DNA of 64,000 nucleotides from JAMZMI01 sp049115715 (lineage in GTDB: Bacteria; Bacteroidota; Bacteroidia; Cytophagales; Cyclobacteriaceae), in NCBI GenBank assembly GCA_049115715.1, contig JAGDZQ010000039.1:62001-126000 (forward strand). Reading direction: 5' to 3'. A program made the translations under genes and the position numbers. Positions 32,899 to 41,656 of this stretch are shown here, in pieces. The stretch's first letter is position 1. The number at the start of each line of letters is the position of its first letter. The notes under the pieces are model-generated. The model was not told the DNA's origin. It did not search any database and saw only the letters and a program-made list of their open reading frames with translations.

Positions 32899-35064
32899 CT
32901 AAAGTCCCAAATCAGATATTTTTTGACCTGAGATGCCTAAGGCATCAGAAACAGACCCTAGCTGCTTGATCATATCTCGTTCCGAATCATTGGATGCTTT
33001 TCCTGACAATTTCAAAAGCAGTGCTGAAACACTTAGGTCTTTCAAATCACCTGCAGATAATCCGAACTGATCCACAAAGTCTTTCAGTCTTTCTTTGAAA
33101 TTGGAGCCATTTCCGCTCGCAAAGAAGGTGTCCTTCACTTGTGTCAGCACATCGCTATTGGTTAGCATTCTATCAACAGACTTACCTTTAGTTATAGAAC
33201 CAACTATCTGTTCGAAGAACATGGTTTCTCCTCCTACAATATCAATATTGGCAGCTTTAAGTGCTTCTGCAATAACTGAAGCTTGCGCCATAGCGATCTC
33301 TTTTTGGATGGCTACTTTGGACAATTCGACTTCCTTGTCTGTCTGTAACTGAAGCTTGAACTCTTCATGAGATCTACCTGACTCATCCAGTGCTTTCATG
33401 GCTTGGGCTTTCTCTTTGATTCCTTCCGCATCTGCAGTGAATTTCTCTTTCATCACCTTAGCTTCTGCAAGTCCCATCTTCTCTTCAGCGTCAGCTTTAA
33501 GCTCTGTCACTTGTGCTTCTGATTGACCTTTCTCAAAGTTTATTTTGGCAGCAACTAAACCTAGTTTCTCATCGGCTTCAGATTGAGCCAACCCTTTTTC
33601 TCTGATTCCTTTTGCTTCTGCGAATGCCTGAGCTTCTATTATTGAAGCTGCTGCATCTCCTTCTTTCTCACTTGCAGCGGCTTTCGCTTCCATAACCTGT
33701 GCTTCTGACATACCAATTGCAGCAGCCTCCGCAGCTTGCGCTTCTGCAAGCGTTTTCTTCGCAGCTGCTTTATGAACAGCTGCTGTTTCGGCAGCTTGTG
33801 CGTCAATCAATTGCTGTTTAGCTAAATGCTCTGAAGCCTGTTTCTTGGCTTCAGCGTCCTTGATTTGCTTAACCAAAGATTCTTCAGCATCTTTTTCCGC
33901 AATCGTGATAGCTACTTTCTTGGTTCTATCTGCTTCTGCAAATGCCTCAATATCTTTCATTCGCTCTTTCTCCTCTACAACCGTCTTCTCAATAGTTACG
34001 CGCTCACGAATGACATCCTGGATATTTTTTCGCTCCTCTTCTACAGCTTTTTCCTTTTCAATTTTAGCGATTTCAACGAAGCGATCTTTATCTGTTTGCT
34101 CTAGTAATCGAGCTCTATCTACTTTCTCTGTCTCTACAGCTTCTGTTCTTTCTTTATTTTTCTGTGCTACAACAACTTCCCTTAACTTATTCTCTTCAGC
34201 TACTTGTAGTTCTTCTTCCGTTGTAATTCGGGCTCTTTCAGACTTTAACCTTTCTTCCTGCTGTATTTTGGCTGTTTCCGCCTCTTCTCTTGCTTTAGCT
34301 GATTCTATTTCCCTCATTTGCTTAGCCTCTGCTTCTGCCTGCTGACGTTCAAGTTCTAAAATAGTCTCTCTAGCCTCAACATTTTGTTTTGTCAGTGTCT
34401 TCTCTTTCTCTCTTTGGATCTGATTGGACTTCATCTTTTGAGTTGCAGTTAGGTCGATGATTTTCTTGATACCTTCAGCATCCAAAATATTATTCTCATC
34501 AAGATCCGTAATTGGGGTTTGCTCTAGATAGTCGATTGCACAATCATCCAGAACGTAACCGTTTAAATCGGTTCCGATTATGTTTAGAATATCTTGTTTG
34601 AAGTTGTCCCTTCCACTGTATAATTCAACAAAATCGAAGTTTTTTCCCACTGTCTTCAAAGCTTCCGAAAACTTAGCATCGAACAATAATTCAAGAGACT
34701 CCTGGCTAGATGCTCTGTGACTACCTATTGATTGAGCAACTTGCTTTACATCTTCTATTGTCTGATTGACTCTTACGAAAAAAGTAACCTTGATATCGGC
34801 TCTCATGTTGTCCTTGCATATCAAGCCCTCCTTTCCTGTTCTGGCGATCACAATGGTTTTCAATGTGATATCCATGATCTCCAACTTATGAATGATTGGC
34901 CAAACCAATATTCCAGAAAAATTAACTTTAGTACCACCCATTCCCGTTCTCACCAAAGCCTGTCCTTGTAGTGCCTTTCGGTACATTTTGACAACAACTA
35001 TCAGGATAATAATAAATAGAATTGCGGATACTGTTCCTCCGATCATTAAAATTGGTTCAGTCAT
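32899..35064 (-). CDS. Flotillin (YqiK-like) SPFH protein
   Basis: This 721-aa protein has one N-terminal membrane helix (residues 7-27), an SPFH/PHB domain (about 35-200), a very long charged coiled coil rich in EAKA repeats (about 205-570), and a globular C-terminal region (about 600-721). This is the flotillin layout, closest in length and order to E. coli YqiK and B. subtilis FloT. Flotillins assemble membrane microdomains. The OB-fold partner (YqiJ-like) lies 88 bases upstream, the usual gene pair. PspA is encoded two genes upstream, consistent with membrane stress. Confidence 0.92.
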   Translation of the reverse strand: MTEPILMIGGTVSAILFIIILIVVVKMYRKALQGQALVRTGMGGTKVNFSGILVWPIIHKLEIMDITLKTIVIARTGKEGLICKDNMRADIKVTFFVRVNQTIEDVKQVAQSIGSHRASSQESLELLFDAKFSEALKTVGKNFDFVELYSGRDNFKQDILNIIGTDLNGYVLDDCAIDYLEQTPITDLDENNILDAEGIKKIIDLTATQKMKSNQIQREKEKTLTKQNVEARETILELERQQAEAEAKQMREIESAKAREEAETAKIQQEERLKSERARITTEEELQVAEENKLREVVVAQKNKERTEAVETEKVDRARLLEQTDKDRFVEIAKIEKEKAVEEERKNIQDVIRERVTIEKTVVEEKERMKDIEAFAEADRTKKVAITIAEKDAEESLVKQIKDAEAKKQASEHLAKQQLIDAQAAETAAVHKAAAKKTLAEAQAAEAAAIGMSEAQVMEAKAAASEKEGDAAASIIEAQAFAEAKGIREKGLAQSEADEKLGLVAAKINFEKGQSEAQVTELKADAEEKMGLAEAKVMKEKFTADAEGIKEKAQAMKALDESGRSHEEFKLQLQTDKEVELSKVAIQKEIAMAQASVIAEALKAANIDIVGGETMFFEQIVGSITKGKSVDRMLTNSDVLTQVKDTFFASGNGSNFKERLKDFVDQFGLSAGDLKDLSVSALLLKLSGKASNDSERDMIKQLGSVSDALGISGQKISDLGL

Positions 35065-35152
35065 TCGTTTTTAGTTTAAAGGTTTAGGAAAATTCCATTG
35101 TTATATTCTTGAATGAGACTATTCATCAACATTCTATACTCACATAATTTGA

Positions 35153-35770
35153 TCAAGCCTGATAGGGCTCTACGTAATAGAAGTTTTTCTCCTCTTGAAA
35201 ATCTATTACAAGGGCTGAGCTGCCTTTTTCTACTTTCAACCCATCTCTGGTTTTAACATTAATTAAAACCGACGTTCCTCCTACTTTAATCTCAGCTTGA
35301 GCCTTCTGCTCTGAGTTAATGGGAAGCTTGGCAGTACAGATCTTCCCTATTATATTTCCCACAGCTTCTGTTTGAGTTTTAAGTTTTCTGTAAAACAATG
35401 CCACTGGAATTGTCAAAAATTTGGCAATAAATAGACACACAATTAAAGAAGGAATAAAAACGACTAAGCCAGTCAGAAAAGATTCAAACCCAAGAAAATC
35501 GTTTCCTATAAGTGTAAGCATCCAAAGAGGAATCGTATAGAAGGTCAGGAAAACCATCAGCGGCATGTGTCCAATATTGAAGAATGAAAGTACAGATGCA
35601 GCTCCCCCCAGCTCCGCATTAGCCTCTGCATCTATGTCAAGATCCAAATCAATTGAATCAACATCTACTATTCCTATTATTGAAATCAACCAGTAAAAGA
35701 GGATGAATATGAAAAGTATTGTGGGTATAATGTTGACTCCAGAAAAGGCAAATGCTAACAACTCCGACAT
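35153..35770 (-). CDS. YqiJ-like membrane protein with OB-fold
   Basis: This 205-aa protein has four membrane helices (about 10-35, 65-90, 95-115 region) and a soluble C-terminal beta domain (about 135-205, GNIIGKICTAKLPIN ... VGGTSVLINVKTRDG), which fits the OB-fold seen in YqiJ and NfeD proteins. These proteins pair with flotillins; the flotillin gene follows immediately. Its precise role is not known, but it is thought to help flotillin assembly. It follows pspA by 83 bases with a hairpin in between. Confidence 0.85.
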   Translation of the reverse strand: MSELLAFAFSGVNIIPTILFIFILFYWLISIIGIVDVDSIDLDLDIDAEANAELGGAASVLSFFNIGHMPLMVFLTFYTIPLWMLTLIGNDFLGFESFLTGLVVFIPSLIVCLFIAKFLTIPVALFYRKLKTQTEAVGNIIGKICTAKLPINSEQKAQAEIKVGGTSVLINVKTRDGLKVEKGSSALVIDFQEEKNFYYVEPYQA

Positions 35771-35822
35771 GATGCAGATTTAGAAGGTGGAAAAAAGGTT
35801 GGTGTCTCTATACAGATAATGC

Positions 35823-35844
35823 GCAGCAGTGTCACCACTGCTGC
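35823..35844. other. Hairpin between pspA and the YqiJ-like gene
   Basis: GCAGCAGTG (35823-35831) pairs perfectly with CACTGCTGC (35836-35844) around TCAC. It lies 10 bases after the pspA stop and has no T run on the transcribed strand, so it may protect or process the pspA end of the message, or act as an attenuator. Confidence 0.6.
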
Positions 35845-35853
35845 TTGACTTGA

Positions 35854-36564
35854 TTAGTCTTTTTTATCTAATCCTAGCTTGGCCTTCATGGCTGCTAGGT
35901 CGTCAGAAGCTTTGGCAGATGATCCGTCCAAGGCTGTATCAATCTCATCATCTAGAGATTTACTTTCACCTGCGATATCACCGTAGGCTTCTGCTAGGGC
36001 TTCCTGTTGAACTACTTTGTCTTTCATTCGCTCTAGCATAGACACTGTGCTGGAAGAATCTATTTGAGCCATTTGCTTATTAACCTTTGCTGATGCTTCG
36101 CTCACTTTCACTCTTGCTTTGAGTGTTCTAAGTTCGTTTTCGTATCCACTTATATCAGATCTCAGCTTCTTGACTGTCACGTCTAATTGACTTACGTTTT
36201 TATCAAAACGATCTTGTTCTGATTTACTTCTGGCAGTTGCAGTTGCAAATTCTTCTTTTTTAGTCAACGCTTCCGTTGCTAAGCGATCCGCCTCAGATGC
36301 TTCAATTTCGCCGCTTTGTGCTTTTTTCAATAAAAGCATTGCCTTATTTTCATAATCCTGAGCTTTAGACTTATTGGTTTGAACATCGTTTTTAGCTCTG
36401 ATTGCCATTGCTTTCACTTCAGCTAAAGCTTTTAAGCTGTTATCCAAATCCTTCTTCAAATCTCTGATGCCTTGCTCAGTCATCTTAATTGGATCTTCCA
36501 ATTTATCAATCGCTGAGTGTGCTTCAGCCTCTCCTACTCTAAAAAGTCTCTTGAAAACGTTCAT
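35854..36564 (-). CDS. pspA: Phage shock protein A (PspA/IM30)
   Basis: This 236-aa protein is PspA/IM30-like over its length. It opens with the amphipathic helix region MNVFKRLFRVGEAEAHSAID, then has the conserved DKLEDPIKMTEQGIRDLKKDL and long coiled coils (25-190). The C-terminal helix is acidic and Ala/Lys-rich. PspA binds and remodels stressed inner membranes as an ESCRT-III-like polymer. No PspB, PspC or PspF is visible. The small YbjN-like gene precedes it by 42 bases. Confidence 0.93.
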   Translation of the reverse strand: MNVFKRLFRVGEAEAHSAIDKLEDPIKMTEQGIRDLKKDLDNSLKALAEVKAMAIRAKNDVQTNKSKAQDYENKAMLLLKKAQSGEIEASEADRLATEALTKKEEFATATARSKSEQDRFDKNVSQLDVTVKKLRSDISGYENELRTLKARVKVSEASAKVNKQMAQIDSSSTVSMLERMKDKVVQQEALAEAYGDIAGESKSLDDEIDTALDGSSAKASDDLAAMKAKLGLDKKD

Positions 36565-36606
36565 GATATTTATGATTTATGAATTGATATAAAATGTTTA
36601 ATTAAT

Positions 36607-37002
36607 TTATTTCTTACTGAAAGCGATGATTTCATCCGTGTACTCACTTAAAAGCAAAGCCAAAGAATTCAAGGTAGCTTCAAGTTCATTTAAATCCAGA
36701 TTCTCGCATTCGTGTGTGTTTCTAAAAAGAACTTTGCTCCCTGATTCATCTAAAGCAAAAGCTCCATGAATGATATCTCTATTTTTCATAAGGAGTCTCT
36801 TGAAAACATCGGATGAATCCTGACTTAAGTTGAATAAAAACTGCTCAACAATTAGGATTGGTTCCGCTACTATCAAGACAACATTCTTGATTCCTCCTTC
36901 TTCATTTTCTACAACAAAAACTCCTTCTTTTTCTTCCTCTTGAATGATGGTGAAGTTTAACTCCAAAAGGTACTCTTTAACTTTTTCGAAATGTGAACTC
37001 AT
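36607..37002 (-). CDS. YbjN/DUF2170-like small protein
   Basis: This 131-aa soluble protein looks like a YbjN or type III secretion chaperone-like alpha/beta fold: an N-terminal helix (FEKVKEYLLELNF), a beta meander (GVFVVENEEGGIKNVVLIVAEPILIVEQFLF in parts), and a C-terminal helical stretch. A DUF2170-like protein (E. coli YjfI) occupies the same place beside a PspA homologue in the yjf cluster. The function is unknown. It is the first gene of this long minus-strand operon and is transcribed divergently from the XRE gene. Confidence 0.7.
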   Translation of the reverse strand: MSSHFEKVKEYLLELNFTIIQEEEKEGVFVVENEEGGIKNVVLIVAEPILIVEQFLFNLSQDSSDVFKRLLMKNRDIIHGAFALDESGSKVLFRNTHECENLDLNELEATLNSLALLLSEYTDEIIAFSKK

Positions 37003-37165
37003 AATTAGATCGTTTGATGACTTTTAGTGTAAATCGAAAATACTAATAATGCATGGTTTTGTACTAGCTCAGTATTTTCTATTTATACTAATTTTTTAAT
37101 TTGTTATCTTCATAAAACCGAAGACTTGAGTAAGTTTACGAAGATTAAATGACAAAGGTTATAGC

Positions 37166-37981
37166 ATGGCTCAAAAAATTAGCAAAAAATTATCTTACAT
37201 CGGTGAAAACATCAAAAAGATAAGACAAGTAAAAAGAATAAGTCAAGCTGATTTCGCAGGATTATTCAACTTGGCACGACCAAGCGTAGGAGCATATGAA
37301 GAGGGCAGATCTGAACCAAAAATTGATAATGTTATTCAAATCGCCAATTATTTTAGAATTTCCATAGATGTTCTTTTGACGCGAAAATTGACTGTTAGTG
37401 AAATCTACAGTTTCGATTTGCTTAACGAAAAGTTAAATAAAGCACATAAGCTTGATGTCGACGAAAATACAATTAAAAGAAAGCCAAGTAATCCGGGTAT
37501 TGGATTTATAAAAGTGAATGAATACCTCGATTATATTGTGAATCATAACTCTATTGATTTCATCCAAAGCCTTAGCCAGATACACCTTCCAATAAAACCT
37601 TCAACACTTCATCGCGCATTCGAAATGAATGGAAGCGAAATGGAATATCATCAGCAGGGCATCCATCATGGAGACATATTGGTCGGGACACAAATTCCAA
37701 TGGAAAAATTATCCTCCCTAGAAGAAAAAGTCGTAACTATTGTTCACAAAAACAATGTAACCACAAGAAGGATGGAAAAAACGAGCAAGGATAAAATCAT
37801 TCTTGCCTCAGATGATCCGAATTACCCTCACATGGAAGTTTTGGTCTCGGATATTATGGAAGTATGGCTTATCAAGTCAGTATATAGCTCGTACTTAAAC
37901 CCTCCCACTCTTCTTGAAGAACGAGTCTTGCGACTAGAGAAAGATTTGGAATCAATCAAGAAGAATTTGAAAAGCCAATAG
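37166..37981 (+). CDS. XRE-family regulator with S24-like domain lacking the catalytic Ser
   Basis: This 271-aa protein has an N-terminal XRE helix-turn-helix (ISQADFAGLFNLARPSVGAYEEGRSEP, about 20-50) followed by a linker, an S24/LexA-like domain (about 130-240) and a short C-terminal coiled coil. The place where peptidase members have GDSM reads NGSEM here (Met159), and no suitable Lys follows, so self-cleavage is unlikely and the domain probably senses or dimerises. It is divergent from the YbjN-PspA-flotillin operon (163 bases apart), so it is a good candidate for its regulator. I found no exact promoter box in the gap. Confidence 0.85.
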   Translation: MAQKISKKLSYIGENIKKIRQVKRISQADFAGLFNLARPSVGAYEEGRSEPKIDNVIQIANYFRISIDVLLTRKLTVSEIYSFDLLNEKLNKAHKLDVDENTIKRKPSNPGIGFIKVNEYLDYIVNHNSIDFIQSLSQIHLPIKPSTLHRAFEMNGSEMEYHQQGIHHGDILVGTQIPMEKLSSLEEKVVTIVHKNNVTTRRMEKTSKDKIILASDDPNYPHMEVLVSDIMEVWLIKSVYSSYLNPPTLLEERVLRLEKDLESIKKNLKSQ

Positions 37982-38040
37982 AATTCTCTTTAATTAAGAG
38001 TTGAACTACCTTTATCTAAACTTAAAACAAACCCTCCTTT

Positions 38041-38409
38041 ATGAAAATTGCAGTAATAGCGCACGATGGAAAAAAAGCTGAAATGGTGGCTTTCTTACTT
38101 CAATACAAAGAACACCTTCAAAAAGTAAAAATTGTAGCTACAGGAACTACAGGGGGGCATGCTGAAAGAGCTGGACTTAAGGTTCAAAAATTTCTATCGG
38201 GTCCGCTCGGAGGAGATGCGCAGATAGCGGCGTTAGCGGCTGAAAAGAAGTTGGAAATGGTTCTCTTTTTTCGTGATCCCATGGATAAGCACCCTCACGA
38301 ACCAGATGTGCAAATGCTTATGAGAATATGTGATGTCCACAATATCCCGCTCGCAACCAATCCAGCTAGCGCCCGATTAATGATGGATACATTTCTCAAG
38401 ACGATTTAA
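38041..38409 (+). CDS. mgsA: Methylglyoxal synthase
   Basis: This 122-aa protein has the MgsA features: MKIAVIAHDGKK at the start, TGTTGGHAE near 38-46, GPLGGDAQIAA (catalytic Asp) and PHEPDVQMLMRICDVHNIPLATN (catalytic His/Asp). It converts dihydroxyacetone phosphate to methylglyoxal and phosphate as a bypass when phosphate is low. The oxidoreductase gene follows 3 bases after its stop, and a TACCTTTA near-match to the -7 box lies 26 bases before the ATG. Confidence 0.95.
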   Translation: MKIAVIAHDGKKAEMVAFLLQYKEHLQKVKIVATGTTGGHAERAGLKVQKFLSGPLGGDAQIAALAAEKKLEMVLFFRDPMDKHPHEPDVQMLMRICDVHNIPLATNPASARLMMDTFLKTI

Positions 38410-38412
38410 GTA

Positions 38413-39414
38413 ATGAGTAAACTCAAATGGGGAATCCTTAGCACCGCAAAAATTGGCACTGAGAAGGTAATTCCTGGAATGCAAAAAAGTGAATCTCTGG
38501 AAGTTTATGCTATATCATCCCGTGACAAAAGTCAGGCTGAAATCGCTGGGAAGAATCTGAATATCCCAAAGGCTTACGGAAGTTACGATGAACTGATACA
38601 TGATCCTGAGATTGATGTTATTTACAATCCACTTCCCAATCACCTTCATGTAGAATGGACAGCTAAAGCAATAGCTGCCGGCAAGCATGTCTTATGCGAA
38701 AAGCCTTTGTTTCTAGATACTGAAGACGCTAAAAAGCTCATAAGTATCCGAGATGAGCACAGAGTGAAAGTTGGTGAGGCATTTATGGTTAAGACACATC
38801 CACAGTGGATAAAAGCCAAGGAAATACTTGACTCAGGAGAATTGGGTGAAGCAAGTCTTTATAGCGCCACTTTTAGCTATTTTAATGATGATCCTGAAAA
38901 TATTAGAAATATTCCGGCATATGGAGGTGGGGCACTATGGGATATTGGCTGCTACCCAGTTATGACATCAACGTATCTATTTGATCAGAATCCCATTCGT
39001 GTTTTTTGCGAGATCAAAAGGGATGAGAAATTTGATACCGATATTTTCAGTTCCTCAATATTGGAATTTCCGAATAAAAAAAGAGCTACGTTTTCCGTAA
39101 GTACACAGCTAGCTCCATATCAGAGGGTACATATATTAGGAACAAGGAAAGAATTAGAAATTCAAATTCCTTTCAACGCACCTACCGATAGGCCTACTTT
39201 GTTAAAAGTGAATGATGCCGATATTCTTCAAGAGGGGTTACAAAAGATAGAAATACCTACCTGCGATCAATATCAACTTCAGGCAGAAGAATTCACAAAA
39301 TCTATCATTAACGACACAGAGGTACCTGTTTCCTTGGAGGACGCTGTGAATTATTGCAAAATTATAAATGCGCTTTTTGATTCAGCGGAAAAAGGAGTTT
39401 GGGTTGACCTTTAA
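38413..39414 (+). CDS. Gfo/Idh/MocA-family NAD(P)-dependent oxidoreductase
   Basis: This 333-aa protein has the N-terminal Rossmann region (KLKWGILSTAKIGTEKVIPGM), the YDELIHDPEIDVIYNPLPN segment, and the family motif CEKP near residue 96. The C-terminal GFO/IDH domain (about 130-330) contains GGGALWDIGCYPV. Substrates in this family vary (sugars, inositol, aldehyde adducts) and cannot be told here. Its close coupling to mgsA suggests that it may act on a product of methylglyoxal metabolism, but this is inference. Confidence 0.9.
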   Translation: MSKLKWGILSTAKIGTEKVIPGMQKSESLEVYAISSRDKSQAEIAGKNLNIPKAYGSYDELIHDPEIDVIYNPLPNHLHVEWTAKAIAAGKHVLCEKPLFLDTEDAKKLISIRDEHRVKVGEAFMVKTHPQWIKAKEILDSGELGEASLYSATFSYFNDDPENIRNIPAYGGGALWDIGCYPVMTSTYLFDQNPIRVFCEIKRDEKFDTDIFSSSILEFPNKKRATFSVSTQLAPYQRVHILGTRKELEIQIPFNAPTDRPTLLKVNDADILQEGLQKIEIPTCDQYQLQAEEFTKSIINDTEVPVSLEDAVNYCKIINALFDSAEKGVWVDL

Positions 39415-39419
39415 AGCAC

Positions 39420-40322
39420 TTAACTGATGTAGGAATCCAATTTCATATGGATTTTTTCTATATCCATATTCTTATTACTTTGAATGACACAAAATAGTCC
39501 TATATCTTTCTCATCAAAAACTGTGTTTGGATCCCATTCATCAAACGACACTGCATTCCAGACACTATTATCTGAAATCAGTACCTGAGGAAACTCAGTT
39601 GTGCCCCCTATGAAATGATACTTCGAAACGGAATTATTCTTTTCAAGAAAAGTATAGTACAAAGAGTATTCTGACCAGCCTTTTCGGTTTCTAAAGTACG
39701 GCAAAGCCTTGATTATCTTCGGAAGCGTGTGCGGTTTTAGTAGTGTGCTTACCCAAGATTCTTTTCCTCCAAGCTCATTAATCAGTTTCTCACAAACTTC
39801 CTTTGACATTATGGCTGGAGTAACATTCATTCCTAGTTTTTCCAGATCAGGCTTAACGCCCAAAAAGTGCGCAGATGAAGTCCACCAGTTTTGCTTCGTT
39901 CTCTTGTCAATTAATTGAATGAGTGCCCTTCCTTCAGAAAAGACATCTTCTGCTGTCAACTTTCTAGTGCAAATAACATCTGAGTCAAATGTAATGAAGT
40001 ATGATGTTTCTATTCTTTGGCTAATAGCTAGTTTTATAATCTGCTGCCTTCTCCAGCCTCTAACTCCCTTGTAATCATACAGGTCTGGAACCAGTTCTGA
40101 TTCGTCAAGTAATATGATATTTAGTGGCTTGATAAAATTCGCATAAGCCTTCTCAAAGTAAAGAACATCTTCCTTTGGGCAAACGATATAAAACGTATGA
40201 AGAAGCTCATTAAATTCAAATTTGATCATTGATTTCAACAAAAGCTCAACTTGACTCAAGCTATTGGTCTTATGACTATCTGCTTTAAGCGGCAAAACCG
40301 CACTCAATTTCAAATCTGACAT
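39420..40322 (-). CDS. DUF6492-type, glycosyltransferase-like protein
   Basis: This 300-aa soluble protein shows the DUF6492 pattern: GVRGWRRQQIIKLAI and a DSD motif (FITFDSDVICTRK, about 110-120), reminiscent of the nucleotide-sugar DxD in glycosyltransferases, followed by WSEYSLYYTFL near 215. No signal or membrane helix is visible. A glycosyltransferase role is inferred from the fold only. It is convergent with the oxidoreductase gene, with 5 bases between the stops. Confidence 0.75.
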   Translation of the reverse strand: MSDLKLSAVLPLKADSHKTNSLSQVELLLKSMIKFEFNELLHTFYIVCPKEDVLYFEKAYANFIKPLNIILLDESELVPDLYDYKGVRGWRRQQIIKLAISQRIETSYFITFDSDVICTRKLTAEDVFSEGRALIQLIDKRTKQNWWTSSAHFLGVKPDLEKLGMNVTPAIMSKEVCEKLINELGGKESWVSTLLKPHTLPKIIKALPYFRNRKGWSEYSLYYTFLEKNNSVSKYHFIGGTTEFPQVLISDNSVWNAVSFDEWDPNTVFDEKDIGLFCVIQSNKNMDIEKIHMKLDSYIS

Positions 40323-40346
40323 CTTAAATTTTATTCTAGAATTAAA

Positions 40347-41633
40347 TCAAACCATTAGAGCTCCGGCAATGGAGGCAGTCATCATTGTTGCTAAGGTTGC
40401 TGCTAGCAGTGCTCTCATTCCAAGTTTGGAAATATTCCCCTGTTGGGAAGGAGCCATTCCCCCTATTCCTCCGATCTGAATCGCAATAGAACTAAAGTTG
40501 GCAAAGCCACAAAGCGCATAAGTTGAGATTACGATAGATTTCTGATTCAGAGCTCCTGCGGTAACAAAGTCTGCAAGTCCCAAATAAGCTACAAATTCAT
40601 TTACAACAACTTTCTGCCCAAGCAGACTTCCTACCTGTAAAGATTCGTTCCAATCAACTCCAATTGCAAAAGCGCAAACTCTAAAAATCTGCCCCAAAAC
40701 ATATTCCAATGAAAATCCCTTAAATGTGCCATTGGTAGATTTAATAATGATTTCATTGAGTCCCGTAAAGTCACCAACAGCAAACAGAATATAGTTAAGT
40801 GCAGCTATCAACGCAATAAATGCTAGTAGCATTGCTCCGATATTGAGAGCTAGCTTGAGCCCCTCAGAAGCGCCTCTCGCCAACGCATCGACTAGGTTCA
40901 CTCCAAGTGTATCACCAGAAACCTTGAGGTCAGAATTAATATTCTCACGATAGAGTTCGGGCACAATTATTTTAGACATCACGATTGCAGCCGGTGCATT
41001 CATAATAGAAGCACTAAGGAGATACGATGCAAACCGCTCTTGCTCTGCAGGATCAGAACCTCCCAAGAAGGCTACATATCCAGCTAATACACCTCCAGCA
41101 ATAGTAGCCATACCTCCTGTCATCAGACACATCAACTCTGATTGTGTCATTTTAGGCACAAAAGGACGTACAAGCAAAGGCGCTTCTGTTTGCCCTAAAA
41201 AGATATTGCCTGCTGCAGAAAGTGCCTCTGCCCCCGATAACTTCATCGATTTAGCCATAACCCAGGCTATTCCTTTCACTATGTACTGCAGAACCCCTAA
41301 ATAGTAAAGCCCAGCCGTCAATGTAGAAAAGAAAATAACTGTTGGTAGAACTTGAAGTGCAAAAATGAATCCGAGAGATTCTGAGTTAACTAGACCTCCA
41401 AAAAGAAATTGTGCTCCATCTCCTGAAAAGCCTAGAAGAACGACAAACTTGCTACTGACCCAGCTAAATGCATTTTTTACAATCCTAATATCTGAAATGA
41501 GGTAGCCAAATACGATTTGTAGAAGTATTCCTGTTCCGACTAACCGCCAATCTATCTTCTTCCTGTTCTGTGAAAACAAGAAAGCAATACCTAACAAAAA
41601 GAATAAACCAATTAGCACTCGAAATATATCCAT
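40347..41633 (-). CDS. Concentrative nucleoside transporter (NupC/CNT family)
   Basis: This 428-aa protein has about ten hydrophobic segments and the CNT hallmark GQTEAPLLVRP near residue 150, followed by MATIAGGVLAGYVAFLG. It should import nucleosides with H+ or Na+. It is the last gene of a minus-strand block after EtfB, EtfA and the bifunctional nuclease, with a 23-base gap to the latter. Confidence 0.93.
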   Translation of the reverse strand: MDIFRVLIGLFFLLGIAFLFSQNRKKIDWRLVGTGILLQIVFGYLISDIRIVKNAFSWVSSKFVVLLGFSGDGAQFLFGGLVNSESLGFIFALQVLPTVIFFSTLTAGLYYLGVLQYIVKGIAWVMAKSMKLSGAEALSAAGNIFLGQTEAPLLVRPFVPKMTQSELMCLMTGGMATIAGGVLAGYVAFLGGSDPAEQERFASYLLSASIMNAPAAIVMSKIIVPELYRENINSDLKVSGDTLGVNLVDALARGASEGLKLALNIGAMLLAFIALIAALNYILFAVGDFTGLNEIIIKSTNGTFKGFSLEYVLGQIFRVCAFAIGVDWNESLQVGSLLGQKVVVNEFVAYLGLADFVTAGALNQKSIVISTYALCGFANFSSIAIQIGGIGGMAPSQQGNISKLGMRALLAATLATMMTASIAGALMV

Positions 41634-41656
41634 TAGTCTATTCTTTCCAAAGACGT

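Noticed and set aside
33845..34345. Ser/Ala-rich antisense ORF within the flotillin gene
   Set aside because: It is the mirror of the EAKA-repeat coiled coil, a common artefact of low-complexity coding DNA.
37003..37165. Promoter pair in the PspA-operon/XRE gap
   Set aside because: Only near matches to TAnnTTTG (TATTTTCG minus strand, TAATTTTT plus strand) were seen, with no -33 element at 19-21 bases, so no promoter is called.
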